From positions 1 to 46,466 of the forward strand of contig JAFGDS010000035.1 in NCBI GenBank assembly GCA_016931995.1: DNA of 46,466 bases, read 5' to 3'. The stretch comes from Pirellulales bacterium (GTDB lineage Bacteria > Planctomycetota > Planctomycetia > Pirellulales > Thermoguttaceae). Positions 17,301 to 23,265 of the stretch are shown in pieces (position 1 is the stretch's first letter; every line of letters starts with the position of its first letter). Below the pieces are notes generated by a model. The model did no database searches. It was given only the letters and a program-made list of their open reading frames with translations, and had not been told where the DNA came from. A program made the translations under genes and the position numbers.

Positions 17301-18766
17301 GTGAAGGTGTATTGCGTCCAGGGCGCTTCGGCCTCGCTTGGGCCGGGCAGAAGCGACGGCGCCTGGCGATCGAGTGTCACCCGCATCGAGTCCTGCACCG
17401 TATCGCCCGAGGCCGGCTCGAAAACGACCACGGCCGTGTACGCGTCGTCCGCCGAATAGGAGCCCACCAGCACGTACGTGCCCGGGCCCGGCACGATCTG
17501 CGAGGCGTCCGTCGTGCCGTCGCCGTCGAAATCGAGCGCGATCCGGCCGATCTTGTTGACGGTCACTTCGAAGGTGGGCGAGGCGACGTTGGTGATTCCG
17601 TCGGTTGGAGACGCCCCCGAGTCGCTCGCCGCGGCCAGGGCCAGAGAGACCGCCGGCGCGTAGGTGTCGAGTCCGAACGTGGCCACGAAGTCGTCGCCGC
17701 CCGTGCCGTCGCCGTCGCCGTCGAGCGGATTGCCTTCCAGGTCGTGCAAGCCGGACTCGCCGGAGCGAACGGTAAGCTGGTAGTAGCCATCGACCAGTCC
17801 GCCGGTCGGGCCGAGATTCGTGTAGCGGACGCCCGGTTGGCTATAGTTGTAGAAGCCGATCCGCCCATCGCCCAGCGGGCTGGCGTCCACCACGCCCGCG
17901 TCCCATACGACCGCGCCGTCGACGGATCGCGTGACCAATACGTCGATCGTGCCGTTGGATTGATAATCGACCTGGAAGTCGTAATCCGTTTGGGCCTGCC
18001 AACCAACGGCCGGGCCGGCGGCGAGGATCTCGACGTGCGGATCGGCCGGATCGAGCGTCCACAGGTCGGCGCGGTTGCCGATGGTGCCGGTGGCGGTCAC
18101 TTTGGCCAGCGTGAGGCCCGCGTGGGCGGCGCCCTGGGCGGCTTGCTTCCAGGCCAAGAGGTAGAAATCATCCGGTAATCCGGTTTCCGGATGGAGCTGC
18201 GCGCCGAAGACGACGCCGACGTAGTCGTCGTCGCCGGCATCGACCACCGTGATCCGGCTGGTGAACCGGTTGCCGATCACGTCGTCCGGTCCGAGGAAGA
18301 ACGTCGAGCCGCCGTTGATCTGCTGCACGACGCTTGCGCCGCCCTCCTCGAGCTGCCAGTCGCCGTAAATACCCCGCGGAAACCCGTAGTCCGTCTCGGC
18401 CCAGTCGGAGAGGTCGTCCACGGTGGAGAGCTCGATCCGGGTGGTTCCATCGGCGTAACGCGGCAGGACGCGCACGGCCAGATCGTCGCCTCCGCCGGGC
18501 AGGCGGTCGACGCCGAGATGGACTAGTTCATACCGCGCGGCGTCGCGGGCTTCGGCGCCCAGCACGGGCTCGGAGAGGTTCAAGAGGACCGACGCGGTCG
18601 GCTCGGTCGCCAGCCCGGCGGGATCGATGGCCGTGATGGTCGGATTGCCGGAGAGCAGATGCCGCGGCTCGAGCGCCTCGAGCCAGGGCGCGGCCCGGCG
18701 GACCGATCGGCACGCCGCGCAGCCGCGCCGTCGCGATCGATGGGGCAAATGGCGGAATAGGCTCAT
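5312..18766 (-). CDS. Giant LEPR-XLL surface protein (4484 aa) with TSP-C-like, CARDB, Calx-beta-like, Ig-like, FG-GAP and dockerin modules
   Basis: One uninterrupted 13.5-kb frame. ATG 18766 overlaps the stop of the upstream gene (ATGA), with GGAG at 18776-18779. There is no classical signal peptide; the Arg-rich N-terminus carries ALEPRHLLS (31-39), the planctomycete LEPR-XLL motif. Approximate order: thrombospondin-C-like sandwich (145-320; DDDYVGVVFGAQ, LLAWKQ, GRIGFYNYSQPGVRYTNL); SbsA-type Ig repeats (440-1100); two CARDB (1105-1345); about four Calx-beta-like (1345-1750); a third CARDB (1755-1880); transthyretin/carboxypeptidase-regulatory-like domains (1890-2000, 2250-2340); a Cys-rich stretch (2430-2800); three Ig-like repeats with the LSRDGG signature (3080-3450); five FG-GAP/VCBS repeats (3740-4050); two dockerin modules (about 4327-4440); and a tail with VADRGFIGPRQL. 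A secreted adhesin or scaffold is inferred; no enzyme domain is clear. Confidence 0.9.
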   Translation of the reverse strand: MSLFRHLPHRSRRRGCAACRSVRRAAPWLEALEPRHLLSGNPTITAIDPAGLATEPTASVLLNLSEPVLGAEARDAARYELVHLGVDRLPGGGDDLAVRVLPRYADGTTRIELSTVDDLSDWAETDYGFPRGIYGDWQLEEGGASVVQQINGGSTFFLGPDDVIGNRFTSRITVVDAGDDDYVGVVFGAQLHPETGLPDDFYLLAWKQAAQGAAHAGLTLAKVTATGTIGNRADLWTLDPADPHVEILAAGPAVGWQAQTDYDFQVDYQSNGTIDVLVTRSVDGAVVWDAGVVDASPLGDGRIGFYNYSQPGVRYTNLGPTGGLVDGYYQLTVRSGESGLHDLEGNPLDGDGDGTGGDDFVATFGLDTYAPAVSLALAAASDSGASPTDGITNVASPTFEVTVNKIGRIALDFDGDGTTDASQIVPGPGTYVLVGSYSADDAYTAVVVFEPASGDTVQDSMRVTLDRQAPSLLPGPSEAEAPWTQYTFTFDEPLDAATFTLADVALAELPGDPIAIASLSGEADQYTVHFPMLLAQGNYVFTVGPNVTDLAGNPMTAAAQRIVGLNPDELGPVVLGATIAPVGVSVVFFDLGGLDPATVTDLDNYTLAASGGDGALGDANDVDVSGLIGSIAFDPLSGTATLLTASPLPDERYRLGINGTLAGAVSDLSGNPLLGGADYDAMLDLDARPATVAVDLPGSWDTGMSESDNITFVPAPTFHVTVNEAGRIDLDLNGDGTPEFTRLVAAGGVHAFAVPALADNVYPVTARFTPAAGAVVQHVLTVTIDTHVPYVTTGHGTAQAPWRSQTIAFNESIDPGTLSVDDVRITRQGGVPVLPLAIVPVAGGYRIDFAYQVTPGAYSFVVGPDVKDVAGNQMNSPRDFSITLLPDATRPYVASLSPVGKTKQNVSRLTVQFNEPMLAGSFTTDDVAIAGPSGPLDPQQFTVSTLDERTFQIDLAEQSAEGDYTVSLGPAVSDLSGNAMLVAHQAVFSIDKTAPSVAGVVPSGTVGQAVSFVDVMFTETIQSATLTAGDVTLLSPGGSPLAITAIQPLGGNAYRMRFNTQSANGTYSLLIGPDVLDQAGNAMAAAFAGQFTVSLPDLTLDPTDPASLVAPGAALFGQTIEVGWIVDNLGTAPAQAPWTDRVWLSTDAVLDAGDTLLTTTAGPAVLDAAGEYVRNELVAIPLSESSVEGGYYVIVQTDAQGGVVEASEANNVLARPISLTLPPLPDLVVGDVVAPAVATPGTEVSVSWSVANQGTQPAEGTWVEAVYLSTDAAPGGDLLLGRFIRSGPFAAGDPPIVRTEAVMVPGTVPIGELRFVVVVDQDHNVIELSEGNNAAVAGQVTKVPGALSLALSKTHVAEDAGAVALRGTVTRSGPTAAPLVVMLTPSDPTELSAPATVTIPAGQKSVSFDIGVLSDGVVDGDQAVAIEAQAPDMVVGVAGVVVVDVDVPRLFIDLAFDEATEGDTWTVSVTRDTVSADPLTVLFSASLLDVLELPDDVVIPANEATIAFEITAVDDDLVKLTREITVEARAPGFISGTDAVDILDNDAPRMGLALDRSTASEGAGQHAILATITRSPAGTAAMTVLLSSSDTTELVAPQSVVIPAGATSVDVWLDAVDDALVDGPQSVALTATPTCYLGFPLATGAVQAPITIADDDGPALTVVIQKDLVAEGLSPAASVTVSRNTDTAGPLSVTLVSSDPGELAAPGSVVIPAGQASYTFSVDTIEDGESDGNQTVALTASADGFTSGTDVVVVSDVDLPDLVITQLTAPGTVLSETYFDLAYRVANEGLAAAVGSNAQDEFPGSWQDRVFLSSDPFVGNDVLLGTYEFVGALPLTAGLNSYSRTLPFRAPRESGEYWVVVVTDLAGTVAEGIETNNTRVFGPIQVEAAYTATVATQTETALAGTTVALSGTATATDTHLPAAFVLVNIHLEVRGTRRIISALTNAQGQFSVNFTPLPGEAGYYTVGAAHPGEASAPVQDAFTLLGMRAQPPGAAVAVIQGQTVQGQLTLHNLADVPLTDIEFELLDVPANLDVTISLPQGNLLGGMAALPIDFEVHAADASVPSAMVTLRLTSSEGASIDVPLAVSVTAFHSELVADAAELVAAVLRGGQRTVEFTVTNRGGAATGPIDVTLPAVSWLALATPAVMPSLAPGESASVTLTLTPPADLPLTAYQGNLALTASDSALSMPFTFRVVSEAKGDLAVTAIDELYYFTAEAPSLAGATVALLDAVTGAEIARATTDAQGDAVFSDVPEGYYTLDVRAEAHGDCRKTVFVTAGQTTPVLAFLTQQTVKYIWKVEETEIQDRTRISIQTVFETNVPAPVVTVDPPLIDLAPLTAPGQTMQVDMTIENHGLIAAENTRFRFGDHPMYRITPLVSDIGLLPAKSSLTIPVLIERLSVDAAGSGDAADPSMPCGIPAGVDHSYLCGPEEVKKSAGISITNLDVPGCEVPPGAGGPGGVTINPVAFPGVDFIPFEFDGEIECDCEEKTLGEVDLSGWFKPAVEAAEAAINAAIAMTLVSVGLEVEAKGQLILCCKEDESTGLEFRATAGVNAVLRAGPGFNVGVSLSEPLPDGSEATFSGSAFLGAQASLSAGLRGTVSSGCGMDNPRASLNGTVRVGFDIGAKGQVEAKKEGGITPVEVELVGVSGGLFGGVSIIVTYSTDTGLQIRLDSEGVYFEIYVSAFGITVSPFDDPTTPDVETRKYLIPPAHSCSGAAAAPGGDAASAPILSLSAEQVQELLRDEMAKLGLVFNPPAGDAPTQQGDAGGCGCGDTQGDQADGEGVCAHVRLRIDQQAVMTRSAFDAGLELVNNDADMPLEDVLVSIQIVDLEHNDVTDRFGIHAPRLEDIGAVDGTGTVGPGASGNASWLIVPTDAAAPTAPALFGIGGTLSYVHEGHRVIVPLEPVWMTVHPDAALDVKYFHQRDVYADDPWTDEVEPSQPFALAVMVQNHGAGAARNLTITSAQPEILENEKGLLIDFDILATEVAGQNMTPSLTADFGDVAPGSIEIATWWLASTLQGQFIDYAATFEHLDGLGDPRLSLVKSVEIHEMIHVVHADRADEDGLPDFLTNDVADFTQVPGASEWFHDLPDTVHLSDGRVEPVALAEDAAADGLVTAADRVVQLTLSATEGWNYLRMSDPGGSEFQLVEVRRDDGTLVPLDNFWQTDRTFIELGRRPLDEDNLHLFDRMATAGVHAYTLTYAPRDQVGPVVVAIDGPGDEPQVEPVVAVDVTFSEPIDLATLTAADFVLSRDGGPNLLGAGVSIGHVGGAVYRIAGLAAWTAEPGSYTFTASAAGVADPLGNAGTGAASIQWVALGDVPGIVAVAGIPSGATQLPLGFIDVTFSEPIQPGTLGVEDFLLTRDGGANLLGEGLSFTQTGPATFRVGPFADVTADEGAYQLVVSAVGVEDLEGNPGVGQRTFAWTVDTTGPTVDLVLGVGPIVNTPVTSLSITLSELVDPASFDPALAALSRDGGADLLGPGATLSHVSGTTYLLTPLGALTALDGAYELVLSPGVVRDLAGNPSTNAASLAWTMDTQPPAAAAGLTISPDTGESAIDGRTNVLAVTFSGTLAETGLAVTLRDATTGVDLGPATVNGTSFSAPIAFAAAGTHRLRARATDAAGNWVDSFFDVFVDQSNPMVLEVDAPLQFTATSTDRIAIRFSEPMAIAAMLANGSILAAVSLEHLAEGPIALSADQFSYDAATNTLTLSLESFAGALPGGNYEITLDGSLLSDVAGNLLRGGSGGRITFGFPALAPAVFVQADGADLAVDEYSVPAVADWNADGLADLLVGEKTASGQGQVRVYLNVGTAAAPVFEAAGVALLDSGQPVSVPGGGCLGAFPRVADWDRDGRQDLLVGRADGMIELFTNVGASAQPRFVSAGMVQVGSPGAKAALDVGSRATLDVVDWDNDGRFDLVIGGMDGRVHVLIDQALAGAPDFHADDVLTDGSTDLIVPSGRASVAVVDFDADGRKDLVVGNTDGQILFHANVGTDAQPAFGPVQAVLADGLPLDLPGTPRSRPVAADFNDDGIVDLLVGSADGLVRLYLGQAGPAVSEPFNNNDGPPGEPYVFTTTINPTAGILVEPKTGLVTTEAGGTDAFTVVLHSRPSASVTIAVSSSNPAEGLPSVAQLVFTPDDWDQPRTVTVIGQDDDAADGGVGYTIVLAPAASDDPGYAGLDAPDVSVTNLDDDAPPTVTGVAVASSGWTAAFAHADGYAVPFGPDQTTPLPWTRIDRVRITFSEDVVVAQDDLEIRGAVVPEYATSGFHYDAQTWTATWELAMPVAVDRLWLILSDDVADTFGDALDGEWRSGASLGPSGDGNPGGAFVFHVNVVTGDANRDRMVDQRDLAVLASLWLQSGADLAADFNGDGRVEDLDLAILASRLGQQLPIPGDANFDGRVGRADAAALASNWLASDKIWAQGDFNADRRVDDLDLAILAANWTGDDPTGDASAVADRGFIGPRQLPASSASPKRLKSLRPAPPVVDALLE

Positions 18767-21700
18767 CGTATCGATCTCCGCAAGGCGCTTTTATCGTTCA
18801 GTCGCCGTCTCACAACAAGACACGCAAAGACAACGACGGTCACCAGCGCGACGCCGGCCGGCTCGGGCACGGCCACCGTGCCGCCGGCGAAGGGTATCTC
18901 GCTCACGCCGGGGCCGAAGAGGCTGTTGAGATGGACCCACTCGAACACGCCCGACGTGTTCTTCTGATAGGTGTAGACGTTCAGGCCGTCGAGCACGAGT
19001 CGCGAGCCCGCGGCCATTTCGAGGCCGTCCAGCCCGCCCATGCCGTACAGGTAGAGGGCCTCGGCCGCGCCACCGGCGCGGTTGCCGTTGTCCAGAATGT
19101 TCAAGAGCATCACGGTGGTGGGCTGGTCTTCCCGGCCGATCAGGAGTCGGCCGAGGCCGAAGTTGCCGGTCGTGCCGCCGCCGGAGCCGAGGTCTTGCCC
19201 GCCGGCTTCGAGGTACTGCACGCCGGCGCCGGCCATGTGCAAACTGCCGGCGCTGGTGGCCAGCTTGGCTTCGTCGGTCAGGGCGAAGAGGAAGTCGCCC
19301 TCGATGGTGATTCCCGCGCCGCTGGCCAGGGTGAGCTGCCCGGTCTGCTCGAGATACAGGCTGCCGTGGACGTTGACGTGGGCGTCGGGGTGGTTGACGC
19401 TCAGGTAGGTCGTGCCCGAGATGGGCAGGTCGCCCAGCTCCAGCGTGCCCTCGCCGCCGACCTCGAATCGCGTTCGACCGGCGAGCGACCGAAGTCCGCC
19501 AAGGTCGATCGAGCCGCCGCTTTCGACGCGGAAGCGGAGCCAGTCGTCGTTGCCGGTCGAGGCGCCCGTGGCGGATTGCAGGCCAGAAAGGTCGATTGTG
19601 CCGCCGTTGGTGGCCGAGACGTCGTAATTGAATACGGCATTGTGCCCGTAGGCGCCGGCGATGGACAGGCTCTGCATCCCCGAAAGATCGAGCAGGCTGC
19701 CGGCGCCGTCGGCCGAGAAGAGCGTCAGATGGGCGCGGTAATCGACCAGCGTGTCGTTCGCGTAACCGGTCACGCCGCTCAAGTCCCACGCGGCGCCGTC
19801 CGCCACGAAAAGCCTCGACCGGTTGACGTCGGTGATGGCGCCGTGGACGAACGTCTGATTGGGCCGGGCGGTGTAGGTGCTGGCCGTAAGCGAGATGAGC
19901 TTGGGCGCGTTGAATGCCCCGCTGGCCCCGATTGCGATGGTCGCGCTGTCGATGCTCAGGAGTTCGGCCGCGTCAAGAGTTGCCCCCGCCGCAAGGCTGA
20001 CACCGGTCCCGGCCCCAGACATGGCGTGCAACTGGGGCAGGTTCACTGTTCGGCCGGCGGCGATGGAGAAGAATGTGTTGCCTGCCTGTTGGAGCGCCGG
20101 CAGGGAGTAGTCGTCGCGGTCGATCTGGAAGTACGTCCGGCCGGTGGTTTGCGCCAGCGCCGCGAGCGGGATATCGCCGCCGGTTTCGATCCGGAAGCGG
20201 AGCCAGTCGTCGTTGTTCGTCGCGGCGCCCGTCACGGACTGAACGCTCGACAGGTCGATCACCGCGCCGTTGGTTGCCGAAACGTCGTAGTTGAACACGG
20301 CATTGTGGCCGTAGGAATTGGCGATGGAGAAGCTTTGCATTCCGGACAGGTCGAGCAGGCTTCCTGCCCCGTCGGCGGAGAGAAGGGTCAAATGCCCGCG
20401 GTAATCGACCAGCGTGTCGTTGGCGTAGCCGGTCGCGCCGCTTACGTCCCAGGTCGCGCCGCGCTCGACAAAGAGTCTCGACCGGTCGACGTCGGTGATG
20501 ACGCCGTGGACGAACGTCTGAACGGGCCGCGCGGTGTACGTGCTGCCGGTCAGAGAGACCAGGTTCGGGGCGTTGAACGTCCCGCTGGTCCCAATCGTGA
20601 TGGCGGTGCTGTCGAGACTCGTGAGTTCCCCGGCGTCGAGCGTCGCGCCCGCGGCAAGACTGATGGCCGAGCCGGATCCCGACATCGCGTGCAGTTCGGG
20701 CAGGCTCGCGGCCCGGCCCGGCGCGATGGAGAAGGCGGTGTTGGCCGTTTGTTCCAGCGCGGGCAAGGAGTAGCCGTCGCGGTCGATCTGGAAGTACGTT
20801 CGTCCGGCGGTTTGCGCGAGCGCGGTCAGCGGGATATCGCCGCCCGTTTCGATGCGGAAGCGGAGCCAGTCGTCGTTGTTCGTGGCGGCGCCCGTGACGG
20901 ATTGCAGGCTGGAGAGGTCCACGACGCCGCCGTTGGTCGCGGAGACGTCGTAGTACCACACGCCGTTGTTGCCGTAGGAGTTGGCGACGGAGAGACTCTG
21001 CATGCCTGAGAGATCGAGCTGGCTGCCCGCCCCGTCGGCTCCCAACAGCACGAGACTGCTTCGCTGCTCGGACATCGTGTTTGCGTACGCGGCCACGCCG
21101 CCCAGGTCCCACGTTGCTCCACCCTCGACCGCCAGCCGCGACCGATTCACGTCGGTTATCGCGCCGTGCGCGAACGTCCGGCCGGGCCGGGCGGTGTACG
21201 TGCTGCCGGTGAAGGAGACCAGCTTAGGGGCATGGAACGCGCCGCCATCGCCGATCGAGATGGTTGTGCCCTCCATGCTCGCGAGTTCCCCGGCGTCCAG
21301 CGTCGTGCCGGCGGCGAGGGAAAACGAGGTGCTGGTCGTTTGGACAAGCGCCGGGAGGGAGTAGTTGTCGCGACTTATCTGGAAATGCGTCCGGCCGGTG
21401 ACCTGCACGAGGGAATCGAGCGGGATGTTGCCGCCGGTCTCGATGCGGAAGCGGAGCGATTCATCGTCGCCGGTCGAGGCGCCGATGACGGACTGCAAGC
21501 CCGACAGGTCGACCACGCCGCCGTTGGTCGCGGAGACGTCGTAATTCCACGGACCGCTGTAGGACGCGGCCGAGCCGGCGATGGAGAAGCTCTGAAGACC
21601 GGAGAGGTCGAGCAGGCTGCCGGATCCGTCGGCCGACAGGAGCGTCAGGTGGGCGCGGTAGTTCGACAGGGTGTTCACGTAGCCGGTCGCGCCGCTTAAG

Positions 21701-22821
21701 TCCCACGTCGCTCCGTTTTCCACGTAGAGGTTGGAGCCGTTCACGTCCGTGATGACTCCGTGGACAAATGTCTGGTCGGGTCGGGCGGTGTAGGCGCTGT
21801 TGGTGAACGACACCAGGTTGGGGGCGTTGAACGTGCCGCTTGCCGCGATCGTGAGCGTGGCGTTGCTCATTCCCAGGAGCTTGCCCGCGTTGAGCGTCGC
21901 GCCCGCGGCTAGGTTCGCGCCCGAGCCCGCGCCGGACACGGTAAGCAGCTCGGGCGCGTTGACGGTTCGGCCGGCGGCAATGGAGAAGAACGTGTTGGTG
22001 GTCTGCTCCAGAGCCGGCAGGGCGAAGTTGTCGCGGTCGATCTGAAAGTACGTCCGGCCGGTCGTCTGGGCCAACGAGGTGAGCACCACGTTGCCGCCCG
22101 TCTCGATCCGGAAGCGGAGCCAGTCGTCGTCACCGGTCGAGGCTCCCGTGGCCGACTGCACGGCGCCCAGATCGATCACGCCGCCGTTGGTCGCCGACAC
22201 GTCGTAGTTCCACGACGAGCTGTAGGCCCCGTACGAGCCGGCGATCGAGAAGCTCTGCATCGCGGACAGGTCCAAGAGACTCCCCGCCCCGTTGGCCGAC
22301 AGGAGGGTCACGTTGTAGTCGACGTCCGTCAGCGTCGTGGTGTAGCCCAGCGCGCCCGCGGCGATGAGGCCGCCGCCGGACACGGACAGCCGCACGGAAT
22401 TGCCCAGGAATTGCGCGCCGGCGCCGGGGGCGCTGAACGTGCCGCCCGACGTCGCGATCGTGCCGGAGATCCGCGCGTCGTCCAGGACGTTGAGCCGTTC
22501 GCCCGGCGCGATGGTGAGCGTGCTGCCCGTGCCGAGCGTCAGGTCGGTCACGTCGTGGATGCCATCCACGTCGAACTCGACGCTCTTGCTCGCCGGGATG
22601 GTGACGTTGTACGTGTTCGTCGCGTCGTTGACGGGCGCCTGGGCGACGTCCCAGTTGGCCGCCGCGGCGTAGCTGGCCGTCCCGGCGCCGCCGGTCCACG
22701 TGGCCTCGACCAGGGCGGCTCGCGCCGAAATCGACGTCGTCACGAGACACGCGGCGGCAATGCCGGCAAGCAGATATTGGACGGCGCCGCGCCGCGTCGG
22801 ATCGTTTGTTGTCCGGTTCAT
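18763..22821 (-). CDS. Repeat-built PEP-CTERM surface protein (1352 aa)
   Basis: ATG 22821 has a good Shine-Dalgarno (AGGAGA, 22828-22833). A signal peptide spans about 1-35 (YLLAGIAAACLVTTSISARA). The mature start ATWTGGAGTASYAAAANW is typical of autotransporter-associated beta-strand/beta-helix proteins that list tag-like patterns. The body holds five copies of a roughly 220-residue unit, each with GSLLDLSxxQSxSIA, YDVSATNGGxxDL, DDWLRFRIETGG and GRTYFQI. The C-terminus has VPEPAG, a hydrophobic segment (VALVTVVVFACLVV) and RRRLNDK, a PEP-CTERM tag followed by a slightly longer tail than usual. Its stop overlaps the start of the 4484-aa giant, so the two should be co-transcribed and translationally coupled. 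An extracellular beta-helical structural role is inferred; no catalytic motif is visible. Confidence 0.88.
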   Translation of the reverse strand: MNRTTNDPTRRGAVQYLLAGIAAACLVTTSISARAALVEATWTGGAGTASYAAAANWDVAQAPVNDATNTYNVTIPASKSVEFDVDGIHDVTDLTLGTGSTLTIAPGERLNVLDDARISGTIATSGGTFSAPGAGAQFLGNSVRLSVSGGGLIAAGALGYTTTLTDVDYNVTLLSANGAGSLLDLSAMQSFSIAGSYGAYSSSWNYDVSATNGGVIDLGAVQSATGASTGDDDWLRFRIETGGNVVLTSLAQTTGRTYFQIDRDNFALPALEQTTNTFFSIAAGRTVNAPELLTVSGAGSGANLAAGATLNAGKLLGMSNATLTIAASGTFNAPNLVSFTNSAYTARPDQTFVHGVITDVNGSNLYVENGATWDLSGATGYVNTLSNYRAHLTLLSADGSGSLLDLSGLQSFSIAGSAASYSGPWNYDVSATNGGVVDLSGLQSVIGASTGDDESLRFRIETGGNIPLDSLVQVTGRTHFQISRDNYSLPALVQTTSTSFSLAAGTTLDAGELASMEGTTISIGDGGAFHAPKLVSFTGSTYTARPGRTFAHGAITDVNRSRLAVEGGATWDLGGVAAYANTMSEQRSSLVLLGADGAGSQLDLSGMQSLSVANSYGNNGVWYYDVSATNGGVVDLSSLQSVTGAATNNDDWLRFRIETGGDIPLTALAQTAGRTYFQIDRDGYSLPALEQTANTAFSIAPGRAASLPELHAMSGSGSAISLAAGATLDAGELTSLDSTAITIGTSGTFNAPNLVSLTGSTYTARPVQTFVHGVITDVDRSRLFVERGATWDVSGATGYANDTLVDYRGHLTLLSADGAGSLLDLSGMQSFSIANSYGHNAVFNYDVSATNGAVIDLSSVQSVTGAATNNDDWLRFRIETGGDIPLAALAQTTGRTYFQIDRDDYSLPALQQAGNTFFSIAAGRTVNLPQLHAMSGAGTGVSLAAGATLDAAELLSIDSATIAIGASGAFNAPKLISLTASTYTARPNQTFVHGAITDVNRSRLFVADGAAWDLSGVTGYANDTLVDYRAHLTLFSADGAGSLLDLSGMQSLSIAGAYGHNAVFNYDVSATNGGTIDLSGLQSATGASTGNDDWLRFRVESGGSIDLGGLRSLAGRTRFEVGGEGTLELGDLPISGTTYLSVNHPDAHVNVHGSLYLEQTGQLTLASGAGITIEGDFLFALTDEAKLATSAGSLHMAGAGVQYLEAGGQDLGSGGGTTGNFGLGRLLIGREDQPTTVMLLNILDNGNRAGGAAEALYLYGMGGLDGLEMAAGSRLVLDGLNVYTYQKNTSGVFEWVHLNSLFGPGVSEIPFAGGTVAVPEPAGVALVTVVVFACLVVRRRLNDKSALRRSIR
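19560..22270 (-). repeat. Five tandem intragenic repeats of about 660 bp
   Basis: Units lie inside the 1352-aa PEP-CTERM gene. The marker encoding YDVSATNG occurs near 19625, 20285, 20945, 21535 and 22200, giving periods of about 660, 660, 590 and 665 bp. One unit is shorter, showing an internal deletion. Sequence is strongly conserved at DNA level, pointing to unequal recombination or gene conversion. Confidence 0.8.
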
Positions 22822-22934
22822 ATAGTGTCTCCTGTCGCGAAGAAGCGAGATTACTGGAGGGAGACCGTGGCGAGATATCCCGACGGCATGGGCCCGGGAG
22901 CTGGGCAGGCCATTCCCGCCGAAGAAGCGGTGTC

Positions 22935-22963
22935 AGGATACCCCATCCCCCCGGCGCACGCAA
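22935..22963 (-). promoter_or_regulatory. Candidate sigma-70 promoter of the PEP-CTERM/giant operon
   Basis: On the minus strand TTGCGT (22958-22963), a 17-bp spacer and TATCCT (22935-22940). Predicted start is near 22928, leaving a leader of about 105 nt before ATG 22821. The rest of the 444-bp gap 22822-23265 holds this leader and the repeat at 23083-23219; no gene was seen. Confidence 0.45.
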
Positions 22964-23082
22964 GGATTTTCGGGGGGTTGTCTTACACTTACTCGCCAGA
23001 GCGATCACATCGCGTCCTGGATGCCGCAGGGAAACCCACTCTTTCGGGGGCTCTGGCGGGGGCATTCGCCCCGGGTATATTG

Positions 23083-23219
23083 GGAGGCTCCGAAGCTCCA
23101 AATCTCAGAAGCAATCCAAGCTGTCATTCTGAGCGCAGCGAAGAATCTCCCTCGCCACCGAGATCCTCCGCTGCGCTCAGGATGACTTGCGGGGGCAAAT
23201 TCGGAGCTACTGAGGCTCC
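23083..23219. repeat. MITE-like palindromic element with 17-bp imperfect terminal inverted repeats
   Basis: Ends GGAGGCTCCGAAGCTCC (23083-23099) and GGAGCTACTGAGGCTCC (23203-23219) match as inverted repeats at 14 of 17 positions. Inside is a hairpin with arms starting TCATTCTGAGCGCAGCGAAG (23124) and ending GCTGCGCTCAGGATGA (23170-23185). The 3' flank GACTTGCGGGGGCAAATT is shared with the copy at 3648-3735. No ORF; it lies upstream of the gene at 23266. Confidence 0.65.
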
Positions 23220-23265
23220 GTTTGCCGTTCATGGCGCTGAATCATCAACCCGGGAGGCATCAGCC

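Noticed and set aside
23083-23219. Repeated short palindromes as a CRISPR array
   Set aside because: None of the repeat clusters shows regularly spaced identical direct repeats with unique spacers, and no cas gene is present.
22411-23265. Upstream extension of the lipobox/PEP-CTERM protein frame
   Set aside because: It runs antisense through the neighbouring gene's start and through a repeat element. The ATG at 23266 has a ribosome site and opens the signal peptide.
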